Below, one piece after another: positions 42,692 through 50,814 of a stretch of DNA of 56,639 nucleotides (positions are counted from its first letter, which is position 1; every line of letters starts with the position of its first letter). Origin of the DNA: Bacillota bacterium (GTDB lineage: Bacteria; Bacillota; SHA-98; UBA4971). The stretch is taken from contig JAAYXB010000091.1 in the NCBI GenBank assembly GCA_012516125.1, positions 1 to 56,639 of the forward strand. Reading direction: 5' to 3'. Position numbers and translations under genes: made by a program. The notes beneath the pieces are model-generated. The model was not told the origin of the DNA. It did not search any database and saw only the letters and a list, made by a program, of their open reading frames with translations.

Positions 42692-43392
42692 GCGAGCAGC
42701 GCGAGAACGGGGCTTTCATCCAGCTTCGCGACATCGCCAAGGTATATGCCATGGGCAAGGTGGATGTGGCGGCCCTGTCCGGGGTAACGCTTGATGTGGA
42801 GCGCGGAGAGTACGTGGCGGTGATGGGACCATCCGGCTCGGGCAAGACCACGCTCCTCAACGTACTGGGAGGGCTCGACGTGCCGACCTCAGGCAAGTAC
42901 CTGCTCGAGTCGGTCGACATATCTAAACTGCCCGATAAGGAACTTGCGAGAATTCGTTGTCACCACTTCGGGTTCGTATTCCAGAGCTACAACCTCTTCC
43001 CCGAATTCAACGCTCTCGAGAACGTGATGGTGCCCATGATGTACGCGGGCGTCGGTGCGACTGAGCGGAGGAGGCGAGCGGCGGAATTGCTCGAGTCGCT
43101 TGGCATGGGTCCAAGGATGCGGCACTATCCGAGCCAGCTTTCCGGCGGCGAGCAGCAGCGGGTGGCCATCGCGAGGGCGCTTGCCAACGACCCCGACGTC
43201 ATCCTGGCGGATGAGCCCACAGGCAACCTCGCGACGCAGCAGGGTAAGGAGATCCTTGGCATCTTCGACGATCTCAACGCACGGGGCGTCACGATCGTGA
43301 TGGTGACGCATGACGAGGGCGTCGCGGCCCATGCGAAGAGGCTAGTGCTCCTTCGGGACGGACGGGTTGAGAGCGATGAGCGAGTACCGTAG
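42688..43392 (+). CDS. LolD/MacB-type ABC transporter ATP-binding protein
   Basis: A 234-residue ATPase: Walker A GPSGSGKTT, Q-loop FVFQSYNLFPEF, signature LSGGEQQRVAIA and Walker B VILADEPTGNL. This is the class that drives FtsX-type permeases. GTG 42688 overlaps the adaptor stop (GTGA). Last gene of the efflux operon; the substrate is unknown and could be a lipid, peptide or antibiotic. Confidence 0.92.
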   Translation: MSEQRENGAFIQLRDIAKVYAMGKVDVAALSGVTLDVERGEYVAVMGPSGSGKTTLLNVLGGLDVPTSGKYLLESVDISKLPDKELARIRCHHFGFVFQSYNLFPEFNALENVMVPMMYAGVGATERRRRAAELLESLGMGPRMRHYPSQLSGGEQQRVAIARALANDPDVILADEPTGNLATQQGKEILGIFDDLNARGVTIVMVTHDEGVAAHAKRLVLLRDGRVESDERVP

Positions 43393-43684
43393 GGAGCGAG
43401 TGTCGTAGGGAGCGAGTGGCGTAGTGCACATCTGCATCCGCCGGTCCGCTCGGTCGCGGCAAGTATTGGAGGCTTTGTGGGCGCCGCGTGGGGCCCGGCG
43501 GCCGGCGGCGGCAGCGTACGGACTACGTGAGGTGCTGGGGTGCTTTCAACTTACGGGAGGGGTTGCGGGTGACTCAAAGAGAAGAGCGCAACACCGGAAG
43601 CCAAGCAACTAGTGGAAAAGGAGGCAAGGATTAACGCCCCCTTCACTCAAGTCATGTGGATCAATCCGAAAGGCGTAAGAGAAC
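43393..43684. other. Intergenic region, 292 bases
   Basis: Begins with a short tandem duplication of GTAGGGAGCGAGT. Bases 43550-43572 (CTTACGGGAGGGGTTGC...) resemble one arm of the palindromic repeat at 21694. No terminator or clear promoter is seen. Confidence 0.45.
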
Positions 43685-45472
43685 ATGGGGCAGAACCAGG
43701 GCTTCAGTATCCAGATCACGGACCTGAACCACGCGGGCGAAGGGGTTGGCAGGAAAGACGGACGCGTGGTGTTCGTGCCGTACGCGACGCCCGGCGATAT
43801 CGCTGTAGTCAGGATCGTGGAGGAGCGGCGGGGGTTCGCAAGGGCAGAGCTCCTTTTGCTCGAGAGAGAGTCGCCCGACAGGGTGTTTCCGCCGTGCCCC
43901 GTGTACCTGCAGTGCGGCGGATGCCAGCTCCAGCACATCTCATACGACGCGCAGCTAGCCTACAAGAAGCGCCGGGTGGAGCAGGCGCTGCGGCGCATCG
44001 GCAAGCTCGAGGGTGTGCCTGTTGGAGATTGCCTTCCGGCCCCCCGGGTGTTTCACTATCGAAATAAGGCGAAATTCTCGTATTCCACCCGGCCAGCGAC
44101 GAGAGGGCCTTCGGAGGTTTTCCAACGGTGGGCGCCGAACCACAGTTTTGGGGATGTATTTGACCCGCGCGCTGCGGGTGGGGCGGGCGATGTTTGCGGT
44201 GCCCAGGACGCGGGCGGCGCCCGGAACGTCCGCGCTGTACGGGATGCCCCAGTTGACCGGGATGACGGTGATGGCCGCAATGGCCTCAGTTGCCCAGACG
44301 CTGGCGCGGGCCGGAGAGGGTTCGTGTCAGGGTTCTATGGCCGCCGCACCCACGATGTGGTAGACTTCAACGAATGCCTGATCCAGAACCATACCAACAA
44401 CAAGGTGTTCCAGGCGCTGAACGCCGTCGTGGCGGAGCGCCGTATCCCGGTGTACGGCGGTGGCGAGGGCCCCGACACCGTTCCCGACGGATCGCGCACC
44501 AGTGGCAGCGCTGCCGGTTCAAATGCCCCCCGCGAGGGTGCTCTCAGGCACCTTGTCGCCCGGTGCACCGGCAGTGGCGAACAGGCGCTGGCCTTGCTTG
44601 TGTCGTCTGGGGGGCCTCTTCCGGAAGCCGACGGCATCGCGCGGGACCTCATGGTCCGAACACCCGAGCTTGTTGGGGTAGTCGAAGAGGTGGAGGACGA
44701 AGAGGACGAAGAGGGCGGCGCGCCCATGCTACGCCCCGGGCGGAGAGCGCTGGGACCGGGCGGCAGGTCGGCGCCAGGGCAGGTGCCGTGCCGGGTTATA
44801 AGAGGCGCCGGGCTCCTCCGCGAGCGCATCCTGGGTCTCGAGTTCATCGTGTCTGCGAAGTCGTTCCTTCAGGTTAACTCCGAAGGCATGGAAGTCCTGT
44901 ATCGTGAGGCCTTGCGCGCTGCTGACCTGTCGGGAGGCGAGGTGGTTCTCGACGCGTATTGCGGCATCGGTACCATCTCGCTGCTCCTCGCCCGCGAGTG
45001 CCGACACGTGTACGGCATCGAAGTGGCCAGCGCTGCGGTCGAAGATGCGAAGAAGAACGCCGAGCTGAATCACCTTGTAAACTGCACGTTCCTCGCGGGG
45101 AAGGTGGAAGACGTGCTTTCGGGAGAGGCCGGCCGGGCGCCGGGAGGCAGGAAAGCGGGGAACGGAGCACCCGGCGCCGGCGGCGACGGCCGCAGGGCGA
45201 GGAACCACGACAGGCGCGAGCTTCCCGACCAGGTGGATATCGTCGTGCTGGATCCCCCGAGGGCGGGTTGCGACGTCCGCGCCCTCCAGGCCATAACCTG
45301 CCTCCGACCAGCACGGATCGTGTATGTTTCCTGTAACCCCGAGACGCTCGCCCGCGACCTCGCGCTTCTTGCCGAGTCGGGTTTCCGGGTGACGCAGGTC
45401 CAGCCTGTAGATATGTTTCCGCAGACGGCACACGTCGAGTGCGTTGTGCGGCTTGATGGGGAACGCCGCTAG
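43685..45472 (+). CDS. 23S rRNA (uracil-C5)-methyltransferase, RlmCD/RlmD-like
   Basis: A 595-residue RNA m5U methyltransferase. Residues about 1-60 are a TRAM RNA-binding domain. An iron-sulfur motif CPVYLQCGGCQLQH follows, then SAM motif DAYCGIGTISLLL, catalytic DPPRAGC and the nucleophile Cys in YVSCNPETLARDL. Usual relatives have about 450 residues. The excess comes from three low-complexity inserts (about 155-210, 335-370, 475-515) rich in Gly, Ala, Asp, Glu and Arg, placed between motifs, so activity is probably kept. Confidence 0.9.
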   Translation: MGQNQGFSIQITDLNHAGEGVGRKDGRVVFVPYATPGDIAVVRIVEERRGFARAELLLLERESPDRVFPPCPVYLQCGGCQLQHISYDAQLAYKKRRVEQALRRIGKLEGVPVGDCLPAPRVFHYRNKAKFSYSTRPATRGPSEVFQRWAPNHSFGDVFDPRAAGGAGDVCGAQDAGGARNVRAVRDAPVDRDDGDGRNGLSCPDAGAGRRGFVSGFYGRRTHDVVDFNECLIQNHTNNKVFQALNAVVAERRIPVYGGGEGPDTVPDGSRTSGSAAGSNAPREGALRHLVARCTGSGEQALALLVSSGGPLPEADGIARDLMVRTPELVGVVEEVEDEEDEEGGAPMLRPGRRALGPGGRSAPGQVPCRVIRGAGLLRERILGLEFIVSAKSFLQVNSEGMEVLYREALRAADLSGGEVVLDAYCGIGTISLLLARECRHVYGIEVASAAVEDAKKNAELNHLVNCTFLAGKVEDVLSGEAGRAPGGRKAGNGAPGAGGDGRRARNHDRRELPDQVDIVVLDPPRAGCDVRALQAITCLRPARIVYVSCNPETLARDLALLAESGFRVTQVQPVDMFPQTAHVECVVRLDGERR

Positions 45473-45511
45473 AATACAGGTGCGAGAATGGTTGGTGGGA
45501 GGCGAACAATC

Positions 45512-46126
45512 ATGAGGGCGCCACATGGAGGGTCTGCCACCTGGCAGGTGCTGCCTGTTTCGCATCTTGCAAGGCATCCCGCGATCCCGGCGCTCAGGCA
45601 GGCGGGCGAAGTGGACGAGGCTGCAAGCTGCGGCGCAGCCCTGGTGTTTTTTCTCACGGGCACCATCTATGAGCTGCGCGACGTGGTCGCGAGGGCTGCA
45701 GCCGCAGGGCAGCAGGTGTTTTGCCATGTGGACCTGTTGCATGGAATCGGCAAGGACCCCGTGGGCATGAGGTGGCTCGCCAGGGAGATAGGGGTCAAAG
45801 GGATCCTGACGACAAGGAGTTCCCTCATAAAGGCTGCAAAGGACGAAGGCCTCGTGGCCGTGCAGCGCCTCTTCGTGCTGGACTCGGAGTCCCTGAAGAC
45901 GGGGCTTTCTGTGGTCGCCTCGTCGCGGCCTGACGCCGTGGAGATTCTCCCTGCGCTCGTGCTCCCCAGCATTATCCACCGGCTGCCGGTCGATGAGATA
46001 TCGCCTTTCATAGCCGGTGGGCTCGTCGAAACCGTACCTGAGCTAGAAGCCGTGCTCGCCACGGGCGCGCTGGGCGTCTCGACCAGCAAGAAGGAGTTGT
46101 GGGGCTACACCAAAGAAGGCACGTGA
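45512..46126 (+). CDS. glpP: GlpP-like glycerol-3-phosphate-responsive antiterminator
   Basis: A 204-residue TIM-barrel-like protein of the GlpP family (PF04309): VFFLTGTIYELRDVV, HVDLLHGIGKDPVG, GILTTRSSLIKAAK, DAVEILPALVLPSII and PFIAGGLVETVPELE, with a final GVSTSKKELWG. Known members bind leader mRNA with glycerol-3-phosphate and prevent early termination of glpD-type genes. ATG 45512 has GGGAGG nine bases upstream; ATG 45488 is weaker. A strong intrinsic terminator lies in the leader between this gene and the glycerol-3-phosphate dehydrogenase-like gene, the expected target. Confidence 0.9.
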   Translation: MRAPHGGSATWQVLPVSHLARHPAIPALRQAGEVDEAASCGAALVFFLTGTIYELRDVVARAAAAGQQVFCHVDLLHGIGKDPVGMRWLAREIGVKGILTTRSSLIKAAKDEGLVAVQRLFVLDSESLKTGLSVVASSRPDAVEILPALVLPSIIHRLPVDEISPFIAGGLVETVPELEAVLATGALGVSTSKKELWGYTKEGT

Positions 46127-46223
46127 GGCTGCAGGAGTCTGCGGATTTCTGGTGAAGAGAAATATAGGAAGCGAGAATCTATCATAGTCGCGGCATTGGC
46201 TTCTAACGTTACGGCGCGGAGAT

Positions 46224-46278
46224 AAGGAGAAGGCCGAACGGAAAGCGTTGTTTTCCGTTTTGGCGCTTCTCCTTTTAT
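46224..46278 (+). terminator. Leader terminator, likely GlpP-controlled
   Basis: AAGGAGAAGGCC (46224-46235) pairs with GGC (46262-46264) and CTTCTCCTT (46266-46274). An inner perfect stem AACGGAAA/TTTCCGTT (46237-46244, 46252-46259) extends it, and TTTTA follows. It lies in the leader between glpP and the dehydrogenase-like gene, so read-through would depend on antitermination. Confidence 0.85.
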
Positions 46279-46709
46279 GTTTGGTACGTTTGGGAGCCAT
46301 GTGCGAGTGACGCGTGGAAGTTCCGCCGTGCCTGAGTCTGTCGCGTGGCATAATTCCGTGGGTCACGCAAACCGGAAGGCCATCAGCCCTAGACTCACGC
46401 TTGCAGAGTGACGCGGGATGCGTGGATTGCTCCCGGGCTCAGGTGCGGTATGGCAAGCACCGGGCCGCCGGCTGCGGCGGCCCGGCGGGGCAGGTGCGGG
46501 CTGAGCGCATACTCATACTGGATGAGCAGGCCGTTACACGGGAAAAGCGAACCGGGCGGAGTGGACGGGAGATCATGAGAAAGTCCTATCTGCCAGGCCC
46601 GTTGCTCGTTCCTTCTTGCTCAACGTTCATTGCAACGGGGCTTGTTGCAGGCTGGACTTTTCTTTATGACACGACGGCACGCAAGACACGCATCACGGGG
46701 GGATGTGGG
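46279..46709. other. Leader and intergenic region, 431 bases
   Basis: Follows the terminator and precedes the TTG start at 46710. It contains a GGGCCGCC/GGCGGCCC hairpin at 46462-46483. The dehydrogenase frame stays open back to 46314, but the encoded residues have no family resemblance, so I treat this as untranslated. Confidence 0.45.
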
Positions 46710-48407
46710 TTGCAGGGTACACGGTCCACGCAGTCAACGACCGTGAAAGCTGACGTAGCAATCATCGGAGCGGGGGTGGTGGGCGCCGCCATCGCAAGGG
46801 AACTCGCGCGATATGACCTGAGAGTGGTCCTCATCGAGCGCGAGGTGGAGGCGGCGTTCGGCACCAGCAAAGCCAATAGCGGTGTTGTGCACGCCGGCTT
46901 CCACTCTACCCCCGGAACCCTGAAAGCCTCGCTATGCGTTCACGGGAATGCCATGTTCGACGACATCGCGGCGGAGCTCTCCGTGCCTTTCAGGCGCAAT
47001 GGGTGCCTCATGGTCGCGATGTCTCGCGACGAGGTCGGCGTGCTCCGCGAGCATTTCGAGCAGGGGCGGCGTAACGGCGTGCCCGGGCTTCGCCTTCTCG
47101 ACGCGGATGAGGCCCGCAAGTTGGAGCCGGGGCTTGCGCCAGAGGTTGTAGCGGCGCTATATGCCCCGACGGGCGGGGTCGTGTGCCCGTACCAGCTCAC
47201 GTTCGCTCTGGTCGAGAACGCCATCGCCAACGGCGTCACGTTCATGGCCGGCTCGCCGGTCACTTCGATTCACCTCCGGGACGGCCGGGTCATGGCGGTC
47301 GAGACGCCGGAAGCAATCATAGAGACCGCGTGGGTGGTGAATGCCGCGGGGCTCTTCGCGGACCGGATCGGGGCCATGGCGGGAGACGAGTCCTTCGAGA
47401 TCCGGCCGAGGAAGGGCGAGGAGTACCTGCTGGACAAGCGCGTCGGGAGCCTGGTCCGGTCCACGGTATTCCCTGTGCCGACCCCCGTGTCCAAAGGTAT
47501 CCTCGTGATCCCGACGGTGGATGGAAACATCATGGTCGGTCCCACCGCCGAGGACACCAGGGATCGCCTGGACCTTACGACAACGCGGGCGGGGTTCGAG
47601 GCGGTGTTCGCCGCTGCGCGGCGCATGGTGCCGTCGGTATCGCCACGCGATATCATAGCGTCTTTCGCCGGCCTGCGCGCTGCGTGCTCCGAGGACGACT
47701 TCATCATAAGGCCGTCCCGGGTGGCGAGGGGCTTGGTCCACGTGGCAGGGATAGAGTCGCCCGGCCTCACTGCGGCACCTGCCATCGCACGGATGGTCGC
47801 GGAGATCTTGCGGGAAGAAGGGCTCGAGATGCGGGCGCGGCGCGCGTTCAACCCTGTTCGCCCTGCTCCGGTGCGGTTCGCGCACCTCTCCCGGGCGCAA
47901 CAGGCACGTCTTGTGGCATCCGAACCGGCGTTCGGGCGCATCGTATGCAGGTGCGAGACGGTTACGGAGGCCGAGGTGGTGGACGCGATCCGCAGGGGCG
48001 CGAGGACGGTGGACGGGGTCAAGCTCCGGACGCGCGCCGGCATGGGGAGGTGTCAGGGCGGTTTCTGTATGCCCAGGGTCATGAGGATCCTCTCGCGCGA
48101 GCTGGGAATCCCCGTCAAGCAGGTCACGAAGCGAGGCCCAGGCTCGGTGATCGCTCCATACCCGGCCAAGGCGTTGCTACGCGCGGGCCGGGCTGAGGTT
48201 GGTATTGAGGCTGAGGCTGAAGCTGAAGCTGAAGCTGAGGCTTGTAGCGCAAACGGGATTGGCGTCAGGGCCGCCATCAAGGCTGGGACGGGGAGTCCGG
48301 GCGGAGCGGGGCCCGGGGCCGACAGCAAGGTCGCACGCGGAACCCGAGTCCGGCGTGCAGATGGAATCGAGACCGGGTTCCAGGCCGCGCCGACAACAGG
48401 GAGGTAG
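46710..48407 (+). CDS. GlpA-like FAD-dependent glycerol-3-phosphate dehydrogenase with BFD-type [2Fe-2S] domain
   Basis: A 565-residue flavoprotein. It begins with a dinucleotide-binding site (ADVAIIGAGVVGAAIARELARY), followed by GTSKANSGVVHAGFH and a DAO-type catalytic core. Near the end is a BFD-like iron-sulfur domain (CRCETVTEAEV...RCQGGFC). The final about 75 residues are a low-complexity tail including a Glu-Ala repeat. TTG 46710 has GGGGGGA six bases upstream; ATG 46576 is possible but would add a non-conserved N-terminus. Together with the next two genes it forms the anaerobic-type GlpA / oxidoreductase / DUF1667 trio that oxidises glycerol-3-phosphate. Confidence 0.85.
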   Translation: MQGTRSTQSTTVKADVAIIGAGVVGAAIARELARYDLRVVLIEREVEAAFGTSKANSGVVHAGFHSTPGTLKASLCVHGNAMFDDIAAELSVPFRRNGCLMVAMSRDEVGVLREHFEQGRRNGVPGLRLLDADEARKLEPGLAPEVVAALYAPTGGVVCPYQLTFALVENAIANGVTFMAGSPVTSIHLRDGRVMAVETPEAIIETAWVVNAAGLFADRIGAMAGDESFEIRPRKGEEYLLDKRVGSLVRSTVFPVPTPVSKGILVIPTVDGNIMVGPTAEDTRDRLDLTTTRAGFEAVFAAARRMVPSVSPRDIIASFAGLRAACSEDDFIIRPSRVARGLVHVAGIESPGLTAAPAIARMVAEILREEGLEMRARRAFNPVRPAPVRFAHLSRAQQARLVASEPAFGRIVCRCETVTEAEVVDAIRRGARTVDGVKLRTRAGMGRCQGGFCMPRVMRILSRELGIPVKQVTKRGPGSVIAPYPAKALLRAGRAEVGIEAEAEAEAEAEACSANGIGVRAAIKAGTGSPGGAGPGADSKVARGTRVRRADGIETGFQAAPTTGR

Positions 48408-48412
48408 GTTCG

Positions 48413-49762
48413 TTGGAATCAGCAGGAAAGCATGTGCGCGCTGACGTGGTGGTGATCGGCGGGGGCCCGGCAGGCCTCGCCGCGGCCGTGGCCGCGAAGC
48501 AGGCAGGGGCGGGACGGGTGCTCATCATCGAGCGCGATGTGCGCCTGGGCGGCATACTCCCGCAGTGCATACACACGGGATTCGGGGTGAGGTGGTTCGG
48601 CGAAGAACTCACCGGCCCCGAGTACGCCGGGCGGTTCGTCGAGCAGGCGAAATCCGCAGGCGTCGAGTTCATGCTCGAAACCATGGTCCTCGAGGTTACA
48701 CCCGACCTCCGAGTGCTGGCAGTGTCGCCCCGTGACGGCCTGGTCGTGGTCGAGTGTGGCGCCATCGTGCTCGCCATGGGGTGCCGGGAACGTCCCCGCG
48801 GGGCGCTCGCTATCCCCGGCACGAGGCCGGCGGGGATCTTCACGGCCGGCACGGCCCAGCGCCTCGTGAACATCGAGGGCGTCTTGCCAGGGCGGCGGGC
48901 GGTCATCCTGGGGTCGGGCGACGTGGGCCTCATCATGGCGCGGAGGCTCACCCTCGAAGGGGTGAAGGTCGAGGCGGTTGTGGAGATCATGACTTACCCG
49001 GGTGGCCTTGCTCGGAACATACAGCAGTGCCTTCGCGACTTCGACATCCCGCTGTACCTCGGGCACACCGTCTCCAGGATCCACGGCCGCGACAGGCTGG
49101 AGGGAGTGAGCGTCGCCCCTGTTGATGATGCGTGGGTGCCTATCACTGAGAAGGAGTGGTTCATCCCGTGCGATACGCTGCTCCTCTCGGTCGGCCTCAT
49201 TCCTGAAAACGAGCTTTCGGCGGCGTGTGGCATCGAGCTCGATCCTGCCACCGGGGGCCCCATCGTCACCGACGAGATGGAGACGAGCGTCCCCGGCATC
49301 TTCGCCTGCGGTAACGTGGTGCACGTTCATGACCTTGTGGACCACGTTACCGAGGACGGCATGGTGGCAGGCGCTGCGGCCGCAGCGAGGGCGGCAGGCC
49401 GCGCGGGTGCAGGTGCGGGCACGGGTGCGGTTGCAGGTGCAGGCGCAGGCGCAGGGGACGAGTCCCGCCGCACGCTAGGCGAGATTCGCCCGGGGCTGAA
49501 CGTGCGATACGTGGTCCCTCAGCGCTTCGTGCAGGGCGGCGAGCGCAGCGGGGGCGGCAGGATACTCACCATATCTCTAAGGCCCAGCGAGCCTGCGGAA
49601 AACGTGGTCTTGGAGGTGTCGGCTGCCGGGAAGGTGCTGCGGCGCCAGAGGAAGGAGAAGGTCCGACCCAGCGAGATGCTGCAGGTGAACGTGGATAGGC
49701 TTGCGCTTCCGTCCGAGAGCGGTGTCGTGGTTACGGTATCCATAACAGAACGGAAGGTGTGA
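48413..49762 (+). CDS. FAD/NAD(P)-dependent oxidoreductase of the glycerol-3-phosphate group
   Basis: A 449-residue flavoprotein with two nucleotide-binding folds: DVVVIGGGPAGLAAA for FAD and AVILGSGDVGLIMARR for NAD(P). LPQCIHTGFG and the FAD-closing VPGIFACGNVVHVHDLVD are typical of the COG0446 partner found beside GlpA-like proteins. An Ala/Gly tract (about 325-350) is inserted before a C-terminal beta domain. TTG 48413 follows GGGAGGTAG, six bases after the previous stop. Probably passes electrons from the dehydrogenase. Confidence 0.87.
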   Translation: MESAGKHVRADVVVIGGGPAGLAAAVAAKQAGAGRVLIIERDVRLGGILPQCIHTGFGVRWFGEELTGPEYAGRFVEQAKSAGVEFMLETMVLEVTPDLRVLAVSPRDGLVVVECGAIVLAMGCRERPRGALAIPGTRPAGIFTAGTAQRLVNIEGVLPGRRAVILGSGDVGLIMARRLTLEGVKVEAVVEIMTYPGGLARNIQQCLRDFDIPLYLGHTVSRIHGRDRLEGVSVAPVDDAWVPITEKEWFIPCDTLLLSVGLIPENELSAACGIELDPATGGPIVTDEMETSVPGIFACGNVVHVHDLVDHVTEDGMVAGAAAAARAAGRAGAGAGTGAVAGAGAGAGDESRRTLGEIRPGLNVRYVVPQRFVQGGERSGGGRILTISLRPSEPAENVVLEVSAAGKVLRRQRKEKVRPSEMLQVNVDRLALPSESGVVVTVSITERKV

Positions 49763-49768
49763 TTCCAC

Positions 49769-50128
49769 GTGAGCAAGGGCTCCAGTGAGTTCACGGTGAC
49801 CTGTATTGCCTGCCCCGTAGGGTGTGAGGTCATGGTTTCAGGCGCCGACGAGGTAAGGGGCAACAAGTGCGACCGGGGCCACGAATACGCGCTCCTCGAG
49901 CGCCACGACCCAAGACGCGTCTTGACGTCCACTGTGCGCACAACGTGTCCTGATCATCCGCTCCTCCCTGTGAAGACGGACCGGCCGATTCCGAAGCGCT
50001 TCCTTCTTGAAGCCACGAAACTTCTGGCTGAGGAGTGCATCAGCCCGCCCGTGAAAGCCGGCGACGTGGTGGTGCGCGACATCCTGGGGACTGGCGCTTC
50101 TGTGGTGGCCACCGACGACCTCCTATAA
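49769..50128 (+). CDS. DUF1667 Cys-rich protein
   Basis: A 119-residue protein of DUF1667 (PF07892). The N-terminus has CIACPVGC, then GNKCDRGHEYA, giving a CxxCxxxC plus Cys pattern suited to an iron-sulfur or metal site. VLTSTVRT and VPVKT-like segments follow. It is regularly third in GlpA-type glycerol-3-phosphate operons, probably as an electron-transfer subunit. GTG 49769 starts seven bases after the oxidoreductase stop. Its 3' end overlaps the convergent small gene by six bases. Confidence 0.88.
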   Translation: MSKGSSEFTVTCIACPVGCEVMVSGADEVRGNKCDRGHEYALLERHDPRRVLTSTVRTTCPDHPLLPVKTDRPIPKRFLLEATKLLAEECISPPVKAGDVVVRDILGTGASVVATDDLL

Positions 50129-50305
50129 CAGGTATCTGCTCAGCCTCCGTTTTACCTCGGCGTGTTCGAGGAAACGGTCGGCATCGAGGTCCTTCAGTCC
50201 GGAATCGACCTTTAGCCTGAAGTACAGCTCGGCCATTATATCTTCAAGCGTGACTGTCTCAGGCATGGAGTTTATCAGCTCCAGGACCAGGTCCTTGGTA
50301 GACAT
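50123..50305 (-). CDS. Small antitoxin-like protein without an obvious partner
   Basis: A 60-residue acidic helical protein (MSTKDLVLELINSMPETVTLEDIMAEL...). The pattern of a leading helix, VTLEDIMAELYFR and a later EVKRRLSRYL resembles small antitoxins found beside RelE-type toxins and as orphans. ATG 50305 is six bases after GAGGTG, and an extended -10 promoter lies close upstream. No toxin gene is adjacent on either side, so the role is open. Confidence 0.6.
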   Translation of the reverse strand: MSTKDLVLELINSMPETVTLEDIMAELYFRLKVDSGLKDLDADRFLEHAEVKRRLSRYLL

Positions 50306-50323
50306 CCACATCACCTCAAACCA

Positions 50324-50332
50324 ATTATACCA
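50324..50332 (-). promoter_or_regulatory. Extended -10 promoter of the antitoxin-like gene
   Basis: On the minus strand the sequence is TGGTATAAT, a consensus TGn extension plus a perfect -10 box. No good -35 is present, as is common for extended -10 promoters. The predicted transcript start would fall almost at the ribosome site, giving a very short leader. Confidence 0.6.
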
Positions 50333-50756
50333 TGAGGCACGCATGGCGGCAGCTCATTATTCATTTAGGGTGCCCGGTTTTCGACGGACGGGCCCGCCTT
50401 CCTGAGGTGCCGCCGGTCTCGTGGTCCGCGGTGCCTGCAACAGCGACCCTTCTCACAGCGCGTCGGCTGCCAGGCGCGGTTCAACGACGATTGAGCACCC
50501 GGTCAATATACGCTACAATGCCCGTGCGACGATGTCAACCTCCGTCTCGCCGAGGGCGAGATACTTTGTCTTTTGCAAGGGGGAGTTCAGCGCCCGGAGC
50601 TTCCGGGACCTAGGCCGTTACCGTTGGTCTGGCCGTCGTGCTCTTTGGGGCGGGCTGCGGCAGGTTCAAGGCGGCTGACCTGCCTTGACAACCCTGCGAA
50701 CGTATCTTCACAGCGCCTTCTCGATATAACCGCCCAGATAGTCGCGCACGTCACTA

Positions 50757-50785
50757 TTGACATCCCCTGCGGCGCACGGTAAGCT
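50757..50785 (+). promoter_or_regulatory. Sigma-70 promoter of the TIGR00300 gene
   Basis: A perfect TTGACA at 50757-50762, a 17-base spacer and TAAGCT at 50780-50785, with the gene start 30 bases further on. Confidence 0.7.
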
Positions 50786-50814
50786 GGTTGCAAACCATAC
50801 AGGGGGCGGCGGCA

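Larger units (their letters stand above)
50306..50814. other. Intergenic region, 509 bases
   Basis: Between two divergent genes. It holds an extended -10 promoter for the leftward small gene (50324-50332) and a good sigma-70 promoter for the rightward gene (50757-50785). The open frames between have no ribosome sites and no recognisable products. Confidence 0.5.
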
